A stretch of 64,000 nucleotides of DNA from Curtobacterium sp. VKM Ac-1393. GTDB lineage: Bacteria; Actinomycetota; Actinomycetes; Actinomycetales; Microbacteriaceae. Position 1 is the stretch's first letter. Every line of letters begins with the position of its first letter. Under the pieces are notes generated by a model. The model saw only the letters and a program-made list of their open reading frames with translations. It ran no database searches and was not told the origin of the DNA. The position numbers and the translations under genes were made by a program. The stretch is taken from contig NZ_JADKRW010000001.1 in NCBI RefSeq assembly GCF_015350995.1, positions 509,702 to 573,701 on the forward strand, in the 5' to 3' direction. Below, one piece after another: positions 41,696-49,830 of the stretch.

Positions 41696-43458
41696 GCGGG
41701 GCCTTGTCCGCGTCCGGCGCGTCCGGCGCGTCGGCCGCGTCCGTCGCGGCCCGCGTCCGCGACGCCTTCGCCCGCATCGACGCCGTCGACCGGCCCGAGG
41801 TCTGGATCACCCTGCGCGACCGCACCGCGGTGCTGGCCGAGGCACTCGCCGTGGACCCGGCCCTGCCCCTGGCCGGCCTGCTCTTCGCCGTCAAGGACAA
41901 CATCGACGTCGCCGGCCTGCCGACGACCGCCGCGGCCCGCTCCTACGCGTACGAACCCGAGGCCGACGCGACCGCCGTCGCCCGCCTGCGCGCCGCCGGC
42001 GCGGTCGTGCTCGGCAAGACGAACCTCGACCAGTTCGCGACCGGCCTGGTCGGCACCCGTTCGCCGTTCGGCGCAGTCCGGAACGCCTGGGACCCGACCC
42101 GCATCTCGGGAGGGTCGTCGAGCGGCTCCGCCACCGCCGTCGCCCTCGGCATCGTCGACTTCGCGCTCGGCACCGACACCGCCGGCTCGGGCCGCGTGCC
42201 CGCGGCGCTCGGCAACCTGGTCGGCGTGAAGCCGACGAAGGGGCTGGTGCCGACCACGGGCGTCGTGCCCGCCTGTCGTTCGCAGGACTGCGTCACGGTC
42301 TTCGCCCGGTCGCTCGACCTCGCCCGCACCGCCGCCGAGTTGATGGCCGGCCCGGACGACGTCGACCCCCTCGCCCGCCCCGACCTGGCCCTCGCCGACC
42401 TGCCGGCCGTCCCGCGCATCGCGGTCCCGCTGCCGTCCCAGCTCGAGGGCCTCGCCCCCGGCTGGGCCGACGCCTTCGCCGCGGCCGTCGACCGGTTCCG
42501 CGCGCTCGGCCACGACGTGGTCGAGGTCGACATCGCGCCCCTCCTCGACGCAGCGTCGCTGCTCTACAACGGTGCCTTCGTCGCCGAGCGCTACGCCGCC
42601 GTCGGCGCACACGTCGAGGCGCACCGCGACCTGGTCGGCGACGACCTGGACCCGTCGGTCGCCACGATCGTCCTCGGTGGCGCCCGGCCGACCGCCGCAG
42701 AGCTCTTCGCCGACCAGGAACGCCTCGACGCCCTCGGTGCCGCCGGTCGCGCCGCCCTCGCCGGCACGACCGCCCTCCTCACCCCCACCACGACGTGGCA
42801 CCCGACCCTCGAGCAGGTCGCGGCCGACCCGCTCGGCGCGAACAGCCGGATGGGCCGGTACACGAACTTCGCGAACCTGCTCGACATGGCCTCGCTCGCC
42901 GTGCCCGCCGGCTTCGTCGACGGGCTGCCGTTCGGCGTCATGCTCACCGGTCCGGCGTTCACCGACCGACGGCTCGCGGCGCTCGGCGACGCGTTCCTCG
43001 CGCCCAGCGTCGACCTGCTGGTCGTCGGAGCGCACCTGCGCGACCAGCCCCTGAACGGACAGCTGGTCGCGTCCGGCGGATCGTTCGTCCGGGAGGCCCG
43101 CACCGCGTCCGACTACCGGCTGTACGCCCTCGACACGGTGCCGCCCAAGCCCGGGCTGGTCCGGGTGGCGCCGGTCGCGTCCGGCGGTGGCGGGCTCGCG
43201 TCCGGCGGTGCTGCGGTCGCGTCCGGCGGCGCTGCGGCTGCGGCGCTCGGCGCCGGCATCGCCGGTGAGGTCTGGCGGCTGCCTGCGGCTGGGTTCGGCA
43301 CCTTCGTGGCGTCCCTGCCCGCGCCGATGGCCATCGGCGCCGTGGCGCTCGAGGACGGCACCGAGGTCACCGGCTTCCTGGTCGAGCCCTTCGCCGTCGA
43401 GGGCGCACTCGACATCACGGCGTTCGGCGGCTGGCGGGCCTACCGCGAGCAGGCATGA
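41692..43458 (+). CDS. atzF: Allophanate hydrolase
   Basis: A 588-residue amidase-signature enzyme that cleaves allophanate to ammonia and CO2. The Ser-cisSer-Lys triad regions are LLFAVKDNIDVAG (Lys), RISGGSSSGSATAVALG and GTDTAGSGRVPAALGN (Ser). The C-terminal domain (about residues 465-588) is the allophanate-specific part. Between the two lies a linker with three 21-base repeats encoding ASGG units. The GTG at 41692 overlaps the carboxylase stop. The symbol atzF is used for stand-alone allophanate hydrolases; no urea carboxylase fusion is present. Confidence 0.92.
   Translation: MSGALSASGASGASAASVAARVRDAFARIDAVDRPEVWITLRDRTAVLAEALAVDPALPLAGLLFAVKDNIDVAGLPTTAAARSYAYEPEADATAVARLRAAGAVVLGKTNLDQFATGLVGTRSPFGAVRNAWDPTRISGGSSSGSATAVALGIVDFALGTDTAGSGRVPAALGNLVGVKPTKGLVPTTGVVPACRSQDCVTVFARSLDLARTAAELMAGPDDVDPLARPDLALADLPAVPRIAVPLPSQLEGLAPGWADAFAAAVDRFRALGHDVVEVDIAPLLDAASLLYNGAFVAERYAAVGAHVEAHRDLVGDDLDPSVATIVLGGARPTAAELFADQERLDALGAAGRAALAGTTALLTPTTTWHPTLEQVAADPLGANSRMGRYTNFANLLDMASLAVPAGFVDGLPFGVMLTGPAFTDRRLAALGDAFLAPSVDLLVVGAHLRDQPLNGQLVASGGSFVREARTASDYRLYALDTVPPKPGLVRVAPVASGGGGLASGGAAVASGGAAAAALGAGIAGEVWRLPAAGFGTFVASLPAPMAIGAVALEDGTEVTGFLVEPFAVEGALDITAFGGWRAYREQA
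43177..43239 (+). repeat. Three 21-base tandem repeats in allophanate hydrolase linker
   Basis: The core GCGTCCGGCGG recurs at 43177, 43198 and 43219, exactly 21 bases apart, each encoding ASGG followed by three small residues. The units keep the reading frame, so copy-number change would only alter linker length. Confidence 0.75.
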
Positions 43459-43481
43459 CGCCGCGCTGGGAGGATGACTCC

Positions 43482-44174
43482 ATGCCCTCCGACGACCGAC
43501 CGGCCAGACCCGGCCGCCCGAGGGCCGTCCCGAACGGCGACTCGGCGCTCAGCCCCCGCGACCAGATCCTCGACGCCGCCGCCGCCCTGTTCGTCGAGCA
43601 CGGCATCAGCGCCACCTCGACCCGGGCCATCGCGGAGCGGGTCGGCATCCGCCAGGCATCGCTGTACTACCACTTCGCCGGCAAGGACGACATGCTCGTC
43701 GAGCTCCTGACGACCTCGGTCCGGCCGAGCCTCGAGGTCGTCCGCGGGCTCGAGTCGCGGGTGCCCTCGTCGGCATCGGCCGCCGGCGCCCTGGCCGCGC
43801 TCGTCGTGATCGACGTCGAGACCCTCGCCCGGACCCCGCACAACATCGGCACGCTGTACCTGCTGCCCGAGGTGCAGGGCGAGCGCTACGACGGGTTCCG
43901 GGCCGAGCGCACCGAGCTGCAGGACACCTACGGGCGGCTCGGGTCGCTCGCTGCCGACTCCGACGTCGCCGCCGCGATCTCGCCTGTGCGGCTCGGTGGG
44001 ATCCTCATCCAGCTCGCCGAGACCGTCATCCAGCTCCGCCGCGACGGGGCCGTCGAGGACGCCGATCGCGACGCCATCGTCGCGACCTGCCTGCGGGCAT
44101 GCGGGCTCGACACCGCTGCCGTCGCGGATGCTCGGCGTGAGGCCGCGTCGTTGCTCGCCGCCGTCGCGGTCTGA
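43482..44174 (+). CDS. TetR/AcrR family regulator
   Basis: A 230-residue TetR-type regulator. The helix-turn-helix is DQILDAAAALFVEHGISATSTRAIAERVGIRQASLYYHF near residues 26-64, with a divergent ligand domain after it. GGGAGG precedes the ATG at 43482; an in-frame ATG at 43455 overlaps the hydrolase stop but has a worse ribosome site. It is the likely repressor of the urea/guanidine cluster, with the palindrome at 34739 as candidate operator; the ligand could be the substrate or an intermediate. Confidence 0.88.
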   Translation: MPSDDRPARPGRPRAVPNGDSALSPRDQILDAAAALFVEHGISATSTRAIAERVGIRQASLYYHFAGKDDMLVELLTTSVRPSLEVVRGLESRVPSSASAAGALAALVVIDVETLARTPHNIGTLYLLPEVQGERYDGFRAERTELQDTYGRLGSLAADSDVAAAISPVRLGGILIQLAETVIQLRRDGAVEDADRDAIVATCLRACGLDTAAVADARREAASLLAAVAV

Positions 44175-44219
44175 CCTGCTGTTCCGTTCGTCTCCGTCGT
44201 CCCTTCTGGAGGTTCTGCC

Positions 44220-44813
44220 ATGACCGCGCTCTCGCCCACCGCGCACCGGCCACTCGCCGATGCCCTGCTCCCCCGCACCGCGGTCGTGAGCACCGCGCTC
44301 GTCCTCGGTGGAGCGCTGCTCACCGCCGGCGCCGCCCAGGTGTCCGTCCCGCTCTGGCCCGTCCCGCTCACCGGGCAGACGCTCGCCGTCCTCCTGGTCG
44401 GCAGTGCCCTCGGCGCGCGCCGCGGTGCCCTGTCGATGCTCGTCTACGCGCTCCTCGGAATCGTCGGGCTGCCGGTCTTCGCGGGTGGCTCGGCCGGAGT
44501 CGGCGTGCTCGTCAGTCCCTCCGGCGGCTACATCGTGGGGTTCATCGCCGCCGCAGCCCTGGTCGGGTGGATCGCCGAGCGCTTCGGGGACCGCCCCCTC
44601 CGCAACTCGGTGCTGTCCTTCGCACTCGGCACCGTCGTGACCTTCGCGGCCGGCATGGCGTGGCTCGCGGTGTCGCTCGGGCTCGACCTGCAGCAGACGC
44701 TGGAGTACGGGCTGTACCCGTTCGTCATCGGCGGGGTCGCGAAGGCCCTGATCGGCGCCAGCGTGATCTCGCTCGGATGGGCCGTCGCGGGCCGTCGGCG
44801 CACCGGGCGCTGA
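44220..44813 (+). CDS. bioY: Biotin transporter BioY
   Basis: A 197-residue S component for biotin uptake with about six helices. Signature segments are VSVPLWPVPLTGQTLAVLLVG and YALLGIVGLPVFAGGSAGVGVLVSPSGGYIVGF. TGGAGG precedes the ATG at 44220. No energising EcfA/EcfT genes follow, so it acts alone or with shared ECF modules. Its position 45 bases after the TetR gene of the carboxylase cluster suggests it supplies biotin to the biotin-dependent carboxylase. Confidence 0.92.
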   Translation: MTALSPTAHRPLADALLPRTAVVSTALVLGGALLTAGAAQVSVPLWPVPLTGQTLAVLLVGSALGARRGALSMLVYALLGIVGLPVFAGGSAGVGVLVSPSGGYIVGFIAAAALVGWIAERFGDRPLRNSVLSFALGTVVTFAAGMAWLAVSLGLDLQQTLEYGLYPFVIGGVAKALIGASVISLGWAVAGRRRTGR

Positions 44814-44872
44814 TCCGCCCGGGCGCCCGCGCAGGGTGCACACTCCGTGCGAGGCCGCCCACTGCGTGTTAG

Positions 44873-44882
44873 GTTGTGCACA
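44873..44882. promoter_or_regulatory. TTGTGCACAA palindrome
   Basis: A perfect 10-base palindrome just upstream of a small membrane-protein gene, in a locally AT-rich spot (GTTAGGTTGTGCACAACATG). MarR-type regulators bind similar sites. A six-codon ORF (ATG at 44885) follows it directly and may be a leader peptide or chance. Confidence 0.4.
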
Positions 44883-44892
44883 ACATGATTGG

Positions 44893-45318
44893 ATGCAACA
44901 GATGACGCGGGTCGCCGGAGTACTCCTCGCCGCGCACGGTGCTGGCACCTTGCTCGTCGACCCCCTGCGGCAGCGAGCCCGACGGATGCAGGCGCACGGC
45001 TTCGCTCCCGGGCTGCCGCACGCGGTGCTGGTCCCGCTCCTCGAACTCGCGGCCGGCACCGCCATGACCCGCACCGGGGCGCCCGCCCTGTTCGGCGCTG
45101 CAGCGGCAACCGCGCTCGGAGCCGTCCGCACGGGCGCCGACCTCGACGACCGGACCCGTACAGCGGGTACCGTCGCCGCCGCCGGCCTCACCGCCGTCGG
45201 AGCCGGCGCCGTCATCACCGCGACACGGGGTCGGGCGCGCAGCGGCTTCCTCGTCGTCATCGGCGCGGTGGTCGCCTTCGAACTGGTCCGCCGCCGGCGC
45301 GTGCTCCACGCCACCTGA
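44893..45318 (+). CDS. Hypothetical DoxX-like small membrane protein
   Basis: About 141 residues, very rich in Ala and Gly, with several weakly hydrophobic stretches (MTRVAGVLLAAHGAGTLLVD, FGAAAATALGAVR, LVVIGAVVAFELV). The layout resembles short DoxX-like quinone-reductase relatives, but no motif is decisive. ATG codons at 44893 and 44902 are both possible; no good ribosome site is seen. It is followed by a clearer DoxX-family gene. Confidence 0.5.
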   Translation: MQQMTRVAGVLLAAHGAGTLLVDPLRQRARRMQAHGFAPGLPHAVLVPLLELAAGTAMTRTGAPALFGAAAATALGAVRTGADLDDRTRTAGTVAAAGLTAVGAGAVITATRGRARSGFLVVIGAVVAFELVRRRRVLHAT

Positions 45319-45385
45319 TCGCAACTCCGCCTGACCGCCACTCCGCTCGTTCCCGCAGCAGTCCTGCACGAAAGGCACGCCACCG

Positions 45386-45805
45386 ATGACCTCCCGCCAC
45401 CGCACCACCCGCTCGACCAAGCCCCGCACCGTCGTCCGCATCCTGCTCGGTGCCGCCATGACCTGGGCGGGCATCAGCCACCTCACCGTCGCCCGCGAGG
45501 AGTTCCGCGCCCAGGTGCCGAAGTTCGTCCCCCTCGACCCCGACGTGACAGTCCTGGCCTCGGGCATCGCGGAGATCTCCCTCGGCGCCGCGCTCATGCT
45601 GCTCGTCCGCCGCCAGGCCACCGTCGGCTGGGTCGCAGCCGTGTTCTTCACCGCGATCTTCCCCGGCAACATCGCGCAGTGGATGCACCACCGCGACGGC
45701 TTCGGGCTCGACACCGACACCAAGCGTTTCGTCCGACTGCTGTTCCAGCCCGTTCTGATCGCCGTCGCGCTCTGGGCCACGAACGCCCTGCGCAAGCGCC
45801 GCTGA
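45386..45805 (+). CDS. DoxX family membrane protein
   Basis: A 139-residue protein with four predicted helices: TVVRILLGAAMTWAGISHLT, VTVLASGIAEISLGAALML, VGWVAAVFFTAIFPGNIAQW and RLLFQPVLIAVALW. The GISHL and FPGNIAQW-like segments are typical of the DoxX/MauE group. GAAAGG lies upstream of the ATG at 45386. Function unknown in detail; the group is linked to quinone or redox membrane functions. A GC-rich terminator follows. Confidence 0.75.
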   Translation: MTSRHRTTRSTKPRTVVRILLGAAMTWAGISHLTVAREEFRAQVPKFVPLDPDVTVLASGIAEISLGAALMLLVRRQATVGWVAAVFFTAIFPGNIAQWMHHRDGFGLDTDTKRFVRLLFQPVLIAVALWATNALRKRR

Positions 45806-45811
45806 CGCAGA

Positions 45812-45844
45812 CGGGGCGGGGCGCGATCAGATCGCCCCGCCCCG
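45812..45844 (+). terminator. Terminator between DoxX gene and PAP2 gene
   Basis: Arms CGGGGCGGGGCG (45812-45823) and CGCCCCGCCCCG (45833-45844) are perfectly complementary. It lies between convergent genes ending at 45805 and 45870 and probably serves both. Confidence 0.75.
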
Positions 45845-45869
45845 CTTCGCCGTACCCGGCGCTCGTGCC

Positions 45870-47705
45870 TCAGGCGCGGTGGCCGTGCTTCGTCGCGTTG
45901 GCGTTGATCAGGTGGAGTTCGTTGCCCTGGCGCTGCAGCACCGGCTTGTACCCGGCGGGCAGGCCGGCGACGCGGAGGGTGCGGAAGTTCGCACCCTTCG
46001 CGATCCGGTCCGCCGTGATCAGCACGATGTCGTTCGCCACGGTCGTGCCCTTGGCGACGTGCACGCGCAGGGTTCCCCCGAACGACGCCGTGCCGGCAAC
46101 GCGGACGGCCACACGCGGTCCCGAGACGCTCAGCGACAGTGCGGAGTCGGCGCGCTGCGTGAGGTCACCGCCGATGCGGATCGTCCTCGTGCTCGCTTCG
46201 GCGAGCGTCCCGGAGATGGTCGTCACCGATCCCTTGCCGAGCGCGCCAGCCGAGTCCGCGGCCAGCGTCCCACCGCGGATGACGGTGCCACCGGTGTAGC
46301 CGTTCGTTCCGGCGAGTGCGAGGGTGCCGGTACCCCGCTTGACCAGCGACCCGGTGCCGCCGATGTTGTTGCGCCAGGTGCCGGCGGCGTTCAGCCCCTT
46401 CGCGGCGGCGTCCATCGAGACCGACACCGCGCCGTCGAACGCTCCGTAGCCGGACGCTGCCGAGAACAGGTCGAGTCGTCCCCACCCTTCCGCGTCGTCC
46501 AGCAGCGGGTAACCCGACGGCAGTGCGGTCGTCCGGAGCACCTCCCGGATCTGGTCGTCGCTGAGGTACGGCAGGCGGGTACGGAGGAGCGCTTCTGCGC
46601 CCTTCGGCACCGTGGCGGGGACCGTCGTCGCGCCGGACCTGGTGAACCCGTACGTCAACCGCTTGCGGTACGCGGCCTTGTCCGCGGCGTAGTCGGCGTA
46701 CTGATCGACCGCAGCCGGCGTGGCGGCGGCGAGCACCTTCTCCGCTTGCTCGTGCGCCTGCTGCGCGAGCTGCGTGTTGGCCGGGTCGTCCAGGATCGCT
46801 GCCGCCAGTGCGGTCGACAGGACTCGTCCTCCCATGACGTCGAGCGGCGAGTGCATCCCCGCGATGATGCGACTGTTGCCGATCTCGGAGCCGTTGGTGA
46901 GGAGCTCGGTGTACTTCTCCGGGTACGCGTACGCGAAGGCCAAGGACGCCAGGTAGCCGGCGTTGGTGTGTCCGCTCGGGAACCCGCCGTCGGTGGCGGG
47001 GGTCGGGGACTTCTCGGGGACGAGCTGCGGCAGGACCTGCACATCCTGGCTCTGCCGGTACGGCCGTGGGTACTGGTAGTACTTCTTCGCATTGTTGGCG
47101 GAGGACGTGTTGCCGCGCAGGGTGTTCACCAGCTGGACGACGTCGCCGAGCTCGGAATCGGTGTCCGCCCACGAACCGTTCGCGTTGCCCTGGTCGACGT
47201 ACTGCTTCGTCGTGGCGTCTGCCGGGATCTCGTCCGGGATCGTGGTGCCCGCGTTCGTCGCGGTCTTCACCGTGCCGGACAGGTCACCGAAGCCCGCGAT
47301 GGCAGAGTAGTTCTGGTTCCGTCGGTCGAACAGGTACGCCTCGTGCCCCTGCGCATCCGTCCGGGTGTGCGTGGCCCTCGCTGCCCGCGCAATGTTCGAG
47401 TCCAAGATGCGCTGTGCGGCGGCGTCGACGGCGACCCCGTTGTCCCACGACGATCCCGGGTGCCACAGGTTCCCGAACTGCGACAGCACGCCGATCGCGG
47501 CGTTCGTCTCAGGCGTGGTGGCCGCAGAGGTGTTCGTCGTGTAGGTGTCGACGAAGTACCCGTAGGCGCCCGGTCGCGGCGCGGTCTGCGGTGTCGCCGC
47601 AGATGCTCCCGCGGGAGCGATCAGGGACACGGTGCACGCCACCGCCAGGACACTCAGCACCGTGCGGGTTCGGCTACTTGGAACGGCGATCAGGGACGGG
47701 CGCAT
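45870..47705 (-). CDS. Secreted PAP2-family phosphatase with autotransporter-type repeat
   Basis: A 611-residue exported protein: a signal peptide ending near SLIAPAGASAA, then an acid phosphatase (PAP2) domain with the three motifs KKYYQYPRPYRQ, GGFPSGHTNAG and GNSRIIAGMHSPLDVMGG. The C-terminal third has an autotransporter-associated beta-strand repeat (GTGTLALAGTNGYTGGTVIRGGTL) and ends without membrane anchor or sortase motif. It likely hydrolyses phosphomonoesters outside the cell. The beta-strand repeat is unusual for a Gram-positive but known in secreted actinobacterial phosphatases. Start at ATG 47705. Confidence 0.9.
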   Translation of the reverse strand: MRPSLIAVPSSRTRTVLSVLAVACTVSLIAPAGASAATPQTAPRPGAYGYFVDTYTTNTSAATTPETNAAIGVLSQFGNLWHPGSSWDNGVAVDAAAQRILDSNIARAARATHTRTDAQGHEAYLFDRRNQNYSAIAGFGDLSGTVKTATNAGTTIPDEIPADATTKQYVDQGNANGSWADTDSELGDVVQLVNTLRGNTSSANNAKKYYQYPRPYRQSQDVQVLPQLVPEKSPTPATDGGFPSGHTNAGYLASLAFAYAYPEKYTELLTNGSEIGNSRIIAGMHSPLDVMGGRVLSTALAAAILDDPANTQLAQQAHEQAEKVLAAATPAAVDQYADYAADKAAYRKRLTYGFTRSGATTVPATVPKGAEALLRTRLPYLSDDQIREVLRTTALPSGYPLLDDAEGWGRLDLFSAASGYGAFDGAVSVSMDAAAKGLNAAGTWRNNIGGTGSLVKRGTGTLALAGTNGYTGGTVIRGGTLAADSAGALGKGSVTTISGTLAEASTRTIRIGGDLTQRADSALSLSVSGPRVAVRVAGTASFGGTLRVHVAKGTTVANDIVLITADRIAKGANFRTLRVAGLPAGYKPVLQRQGNELHLINANATKHGHRA

Positions 47706-47853
47706 GGCGTTCTCTCCACTCGAAGCGTGGTCACACGGTCCGGTGACACAGAGAGGAAGCGTGGCGCAGGCTCGTGAACCGGAAGTGGCACAGGCGTGAA
47801 CCGTTGCCGTACCCGCTGCTGCGGCGAGATCGCCCGTCCCGACTACGCAAGGG

Positions 47854-48300
47854 TCAGCGCAGCGCCGCCGCCTCTCTGCGGATGCGCTCGATGCACTCTC
47901 GGGCAGTGAGCTCGTCGCTCGAGATCGTCTCCGTCCAGCCGGACGTGCGCGCCATGTCCAGTGGGCCGAGCCACATCGGGAGGCCGAGGTCCTTGCGCCA
48001 CCAGCGCTTAATGGCCGCTTCGACCTTCAGGGCGTCTGCGCCGACCTGGAACCACTCGAGGTTCAAGATCGTCCAGCCTTCGATCTGGAAGAGGTCGAGA
48101 CGCACGGTGCCCTCGTTAGTGATGCCTACCTTGAACGAATGCAAGTCTGGGTGCTCGAGGAAGTAGACGAAGCCCGGCTTCGACTGCTGGAAGCCACGAT
48201 CCGCACAGACCGGGCAGCCTTGGTCGTGCGAGCGGTTGTTTACGGTGGAGCGCCACTGACACGGCTTCCTCGGGCACCCAGCGTCCACGCCGGCGCACAC
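47854..48300 (-). CDS. Zinc-ribbon / GIY-YIG-like protein, possibly 5'-truncated
   Basis: A 148-residue protein. The N-terminus carries Cys pairs (VCAGV, GCPRKPCQW, GCPVCADRGF) of the kind in zinc-ribbon modules, followed by KPGFVYFLEHPDLHSFKVGITN, which resembles a GIY-YIG endonuclease core (VYFLE...KVGIT). Relatives usually have longer N-termini with several zinc ribbons, so this copy may be shortened. It starts with GTG at 48300, four bases after the stop of a remnant frame. It lies at the left side of the island; function probably homing or restriction-like. Confidence 0.55.
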   Translation of the reverse strand: MCAGVDAGCPRKPCQWRSTVNNRSHDQGCPVCADRGFQQSKPGFVYFLEHPDLHSFKVGITNEGTVRLDLFQIEGWTILNLEWFQVGADALKVEAAIKRWWRKDLGLPMWLGPLDMARTSGWTETISSDELTARECIERIRREAAALR

Positions 48301-48303
48301 CCA

Positions 48304-48563
48304 TCAGCGACGCCCCTGCGGCTTCAGGGACCGCTTCTTGATCCGGTCCATCGGCAGCCGCACGTGGTGCACGAAGACCACGTCACCGTCCGCCTGCTCA
48401 ACGAACCCGGGGCACGTCTGCAGGCCCGACCGGGTGAACTCGACCCGCACCGCCCGGTAGCCAGACACTCGCTCCGGCGCCGGCGGAGCGTCGATGCCAG
48501 GCGGCTGACCCTCGGGCGGATCAGGGTGGATCGGCGGCGCCCACCGGTTGGGTTGAAGGTTGG
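48304..48563 (-). pseudogene. 3' remnant of a gene cut by the IS element
   Basis: About 86 codons (ending RIKKRSLKPQGRR) are open on the minus strand from the left IS end to a stop at 48304. No start codon with a ribosome site is visible outside the IS. It reads as the C-terminal part of a small soluble protein (APERVSGYRAVRVEFT, GDVVFVHHVRLPMDRI) disrupted by the insertion sequence. The family is not recognised. Confidence 0.5.
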
Positions 48564-48593
48564 GACTGCTGCAGGTTTGGTTGACTCGTTCGT

Positions 48594-49463
48594 TTAGGCC
48601 GCAAGTGCGACCTGTGGATTGATGATCGTCTCGTACTCGATTGGGGTCAACTTCCCGAGACCACGTTGGCGTCGTTTCCGGTGGTAGGTGCCCTCGATCC
48701 AGGTGATGATCGCCAGCCGGAGTTCCTCCCGGGTGGACCAACGTTTCCGGTTGAGGACGTTCTTCTGCAGCAGGGCGAAGAACGATTCCATCGCCGCGTT
48801 GTCCGCGCACGCACCTACTCGACCCATCGAGCCGAGCAGCCCGGCACCATCGAGCGCCCGGATGAACTTCTTCGACCGGAACTGACTACCCCGGTCCGAG
48901 TGCACAACAGTTCCGGTCGGGTTCCGGCGCTGCACCGCCATCTGTAGAGCCGCGACAGCGAGCGAGGACCGCATCCGATCGCTGATCAAGTAGCCCACGA
49001 TCCGGCGAGAGCACGCGTCCTTGATCGCACAGAGGTAGAGCTTGCCTTCCCCTGTCGGATGCTCCGTGATGTCCGTCAGCCACAACCGATCCAGATCCGG
49101 CGCCATGAACGCACGCCGGAACCGGTCGTCGTGCACCGGCGGCCCCGCCTTCCGTGTCAGGCCGCGCTTCTTCGCATGCAGCGACCACAGCCGCTGCGCC
49201 GAACACAACCGCCACACCCGCCGCTCGGACACCCGGTGGCCGGCAGCATGAAGGTCATCGGCGATGAACCGGTATCCGAACGTCGGATCGTCGCGGTGCG
49301 CATCGATCGCCGCGTTCGTCAGATGCGCGTCGTCCCGGTCCCGATCGCTCACCGGACTGGCGCGCCACCGATAGAACGCCTGCTTCGAGAAACCCAGCAC
49401 CCGGCAGGCCACCGCGACCGGAATTCGATCGTCGGCGAGTTCGAGGACCAGCGGGTAGATCAT
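48594..49463 (-). CDS. IS3-family transposase OrfB
   Basis: A 289-residue DDE transposase. The core has LWLTDITEHPTGEGKLYLCAIKDACSR (first Asp), VVHSDRGSQFRSKKF (second Asp) and ADNAAMESFFALLQKN (Glu). The N-terminal part resembles the HTH_21 region (VACRVLGFSKQAFYRW). The ATG at 49463 overlaps the OrfA stop in AAAATGA, so OrfB is probably made by a -1 frameshift as an OrfAB fusion or by reinitiation. It appears intact. Confidence 0.92.
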   Translation of the reverse strand: MIYPLVLELADDRIPVAVACRVLGFSKQAFYRWRASPVSDRDRDDAHLTNAAIDAHRDDPTFGYRFIADDLHAAGHRVSERRVWRLCSAQRLWSLHAKKRGLTRKAGPPVHDDRFRRAFMAPDLDRLWLTDITEHPTGEGKLYLCAIKDACSRRIVGYLISDRMRSSLAVAALQMAVQRRNPTGTVVHSDRGSQFRSKKFIRALDGAGLLGSMGRVGACADNAAMESFFALLQKNVLNRKRWSTREELRLAIITWIEGTYHRKRRQRGLGKLTPIEYETIINPQVALAA

Positions 49464-49765
49464 TTTGGGAGTTGGGACTGGGCGAAGTACGCCGCCGCCC
49501 GGCGGAGGATCTCGTTTTCCTGCTCGAGGAGCCGGATCCGTTTCTGGGCTTCCCGCAGCTCGGCCTGCTCGACCGCCTTCGCCGACGGAGACGCTGCCGA
49601 CCCGTTGCCGTCGTCGCGGTCCGCCAGCCGGAGCCAGCGGGCAAGACAGGTCTCGGAGATCCCGAAGTCCTTCGCGACCTGCCGCACCGACGTCTCCCCC
49701 TTCCGGGCCACCGCGACCACGTCGCGGCGGAACTCTTCCGGATACGCCTTCACCATGGCGCACAT
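49460..49765 (-). CDS. IS3-family transposase OrfA
   Basis: A 101-residue protein with a helix-turn-helix (VRQVAKDFGISETCLARWL) and a C-terminal leucine-zipper-like helix (AQKRIRLLEQENEILRRAAAYF). It binds the inverted repeats. Start ATG at 49765, with a second ATG at 49756 (MVKAYPEEF) that may be the real start. The A-rich stretch at its stop is the frameshift site into OrfB. Confidence 0.92.
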   Translation of the reverse strand: MCAMVKAYPEEFRRDVVAVARKGETSVRQVAKDFGISETCLARWLRLADRDDGNGSAASPSAKAVEQAELREAQKRIRLLEQENEILRRAAAYFAQSQLPK

Positions 49766-49830
49766 CCTTCCAGCAGGCGCCGATGCCCCTACCTCTCAGG
49801 AGTCAACCCAACCTGCAGCAGTCGCTTCCG

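Larger units (their letters stand above)
48564..49823 (-). mobile_element. IS3-family insertion sequence
   Basis: A 1260-base element bounded by 24-base terminal inverted repeats (48564-48587 and 49800-49823) with one mismatch, sharing GACTGCTGCAGGTT at the outer end. It carries overlapping orfA and orfB on the minus strand, as in IS3. No target-site duplication is seen: the flanks are TGGG and GCTT. The lack suggests later deletion or recombination at one end. Confidence 0.9.

Noticed and set aside
43455-43481. Earlier start for the TetR regulator overlapping the hydrolase stop
   Set aside because: The ATG at 43482 has GGGAGG at good spacing and begins the typical N-terminus.
44885-44905. 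Six-codon ORF after TTGTGCACAA as a leader peptide
   Set aside because: Too short to support, with no clear ribosome site or attenuator; mentioned only in the feature note.
47706-47853. Duplicate of the tRNA-Ser 3' end as left attachment site
   Set aside because: No stretch matching GGTACCGGTGGGATTTGAA was found by eye on the left side of the island.
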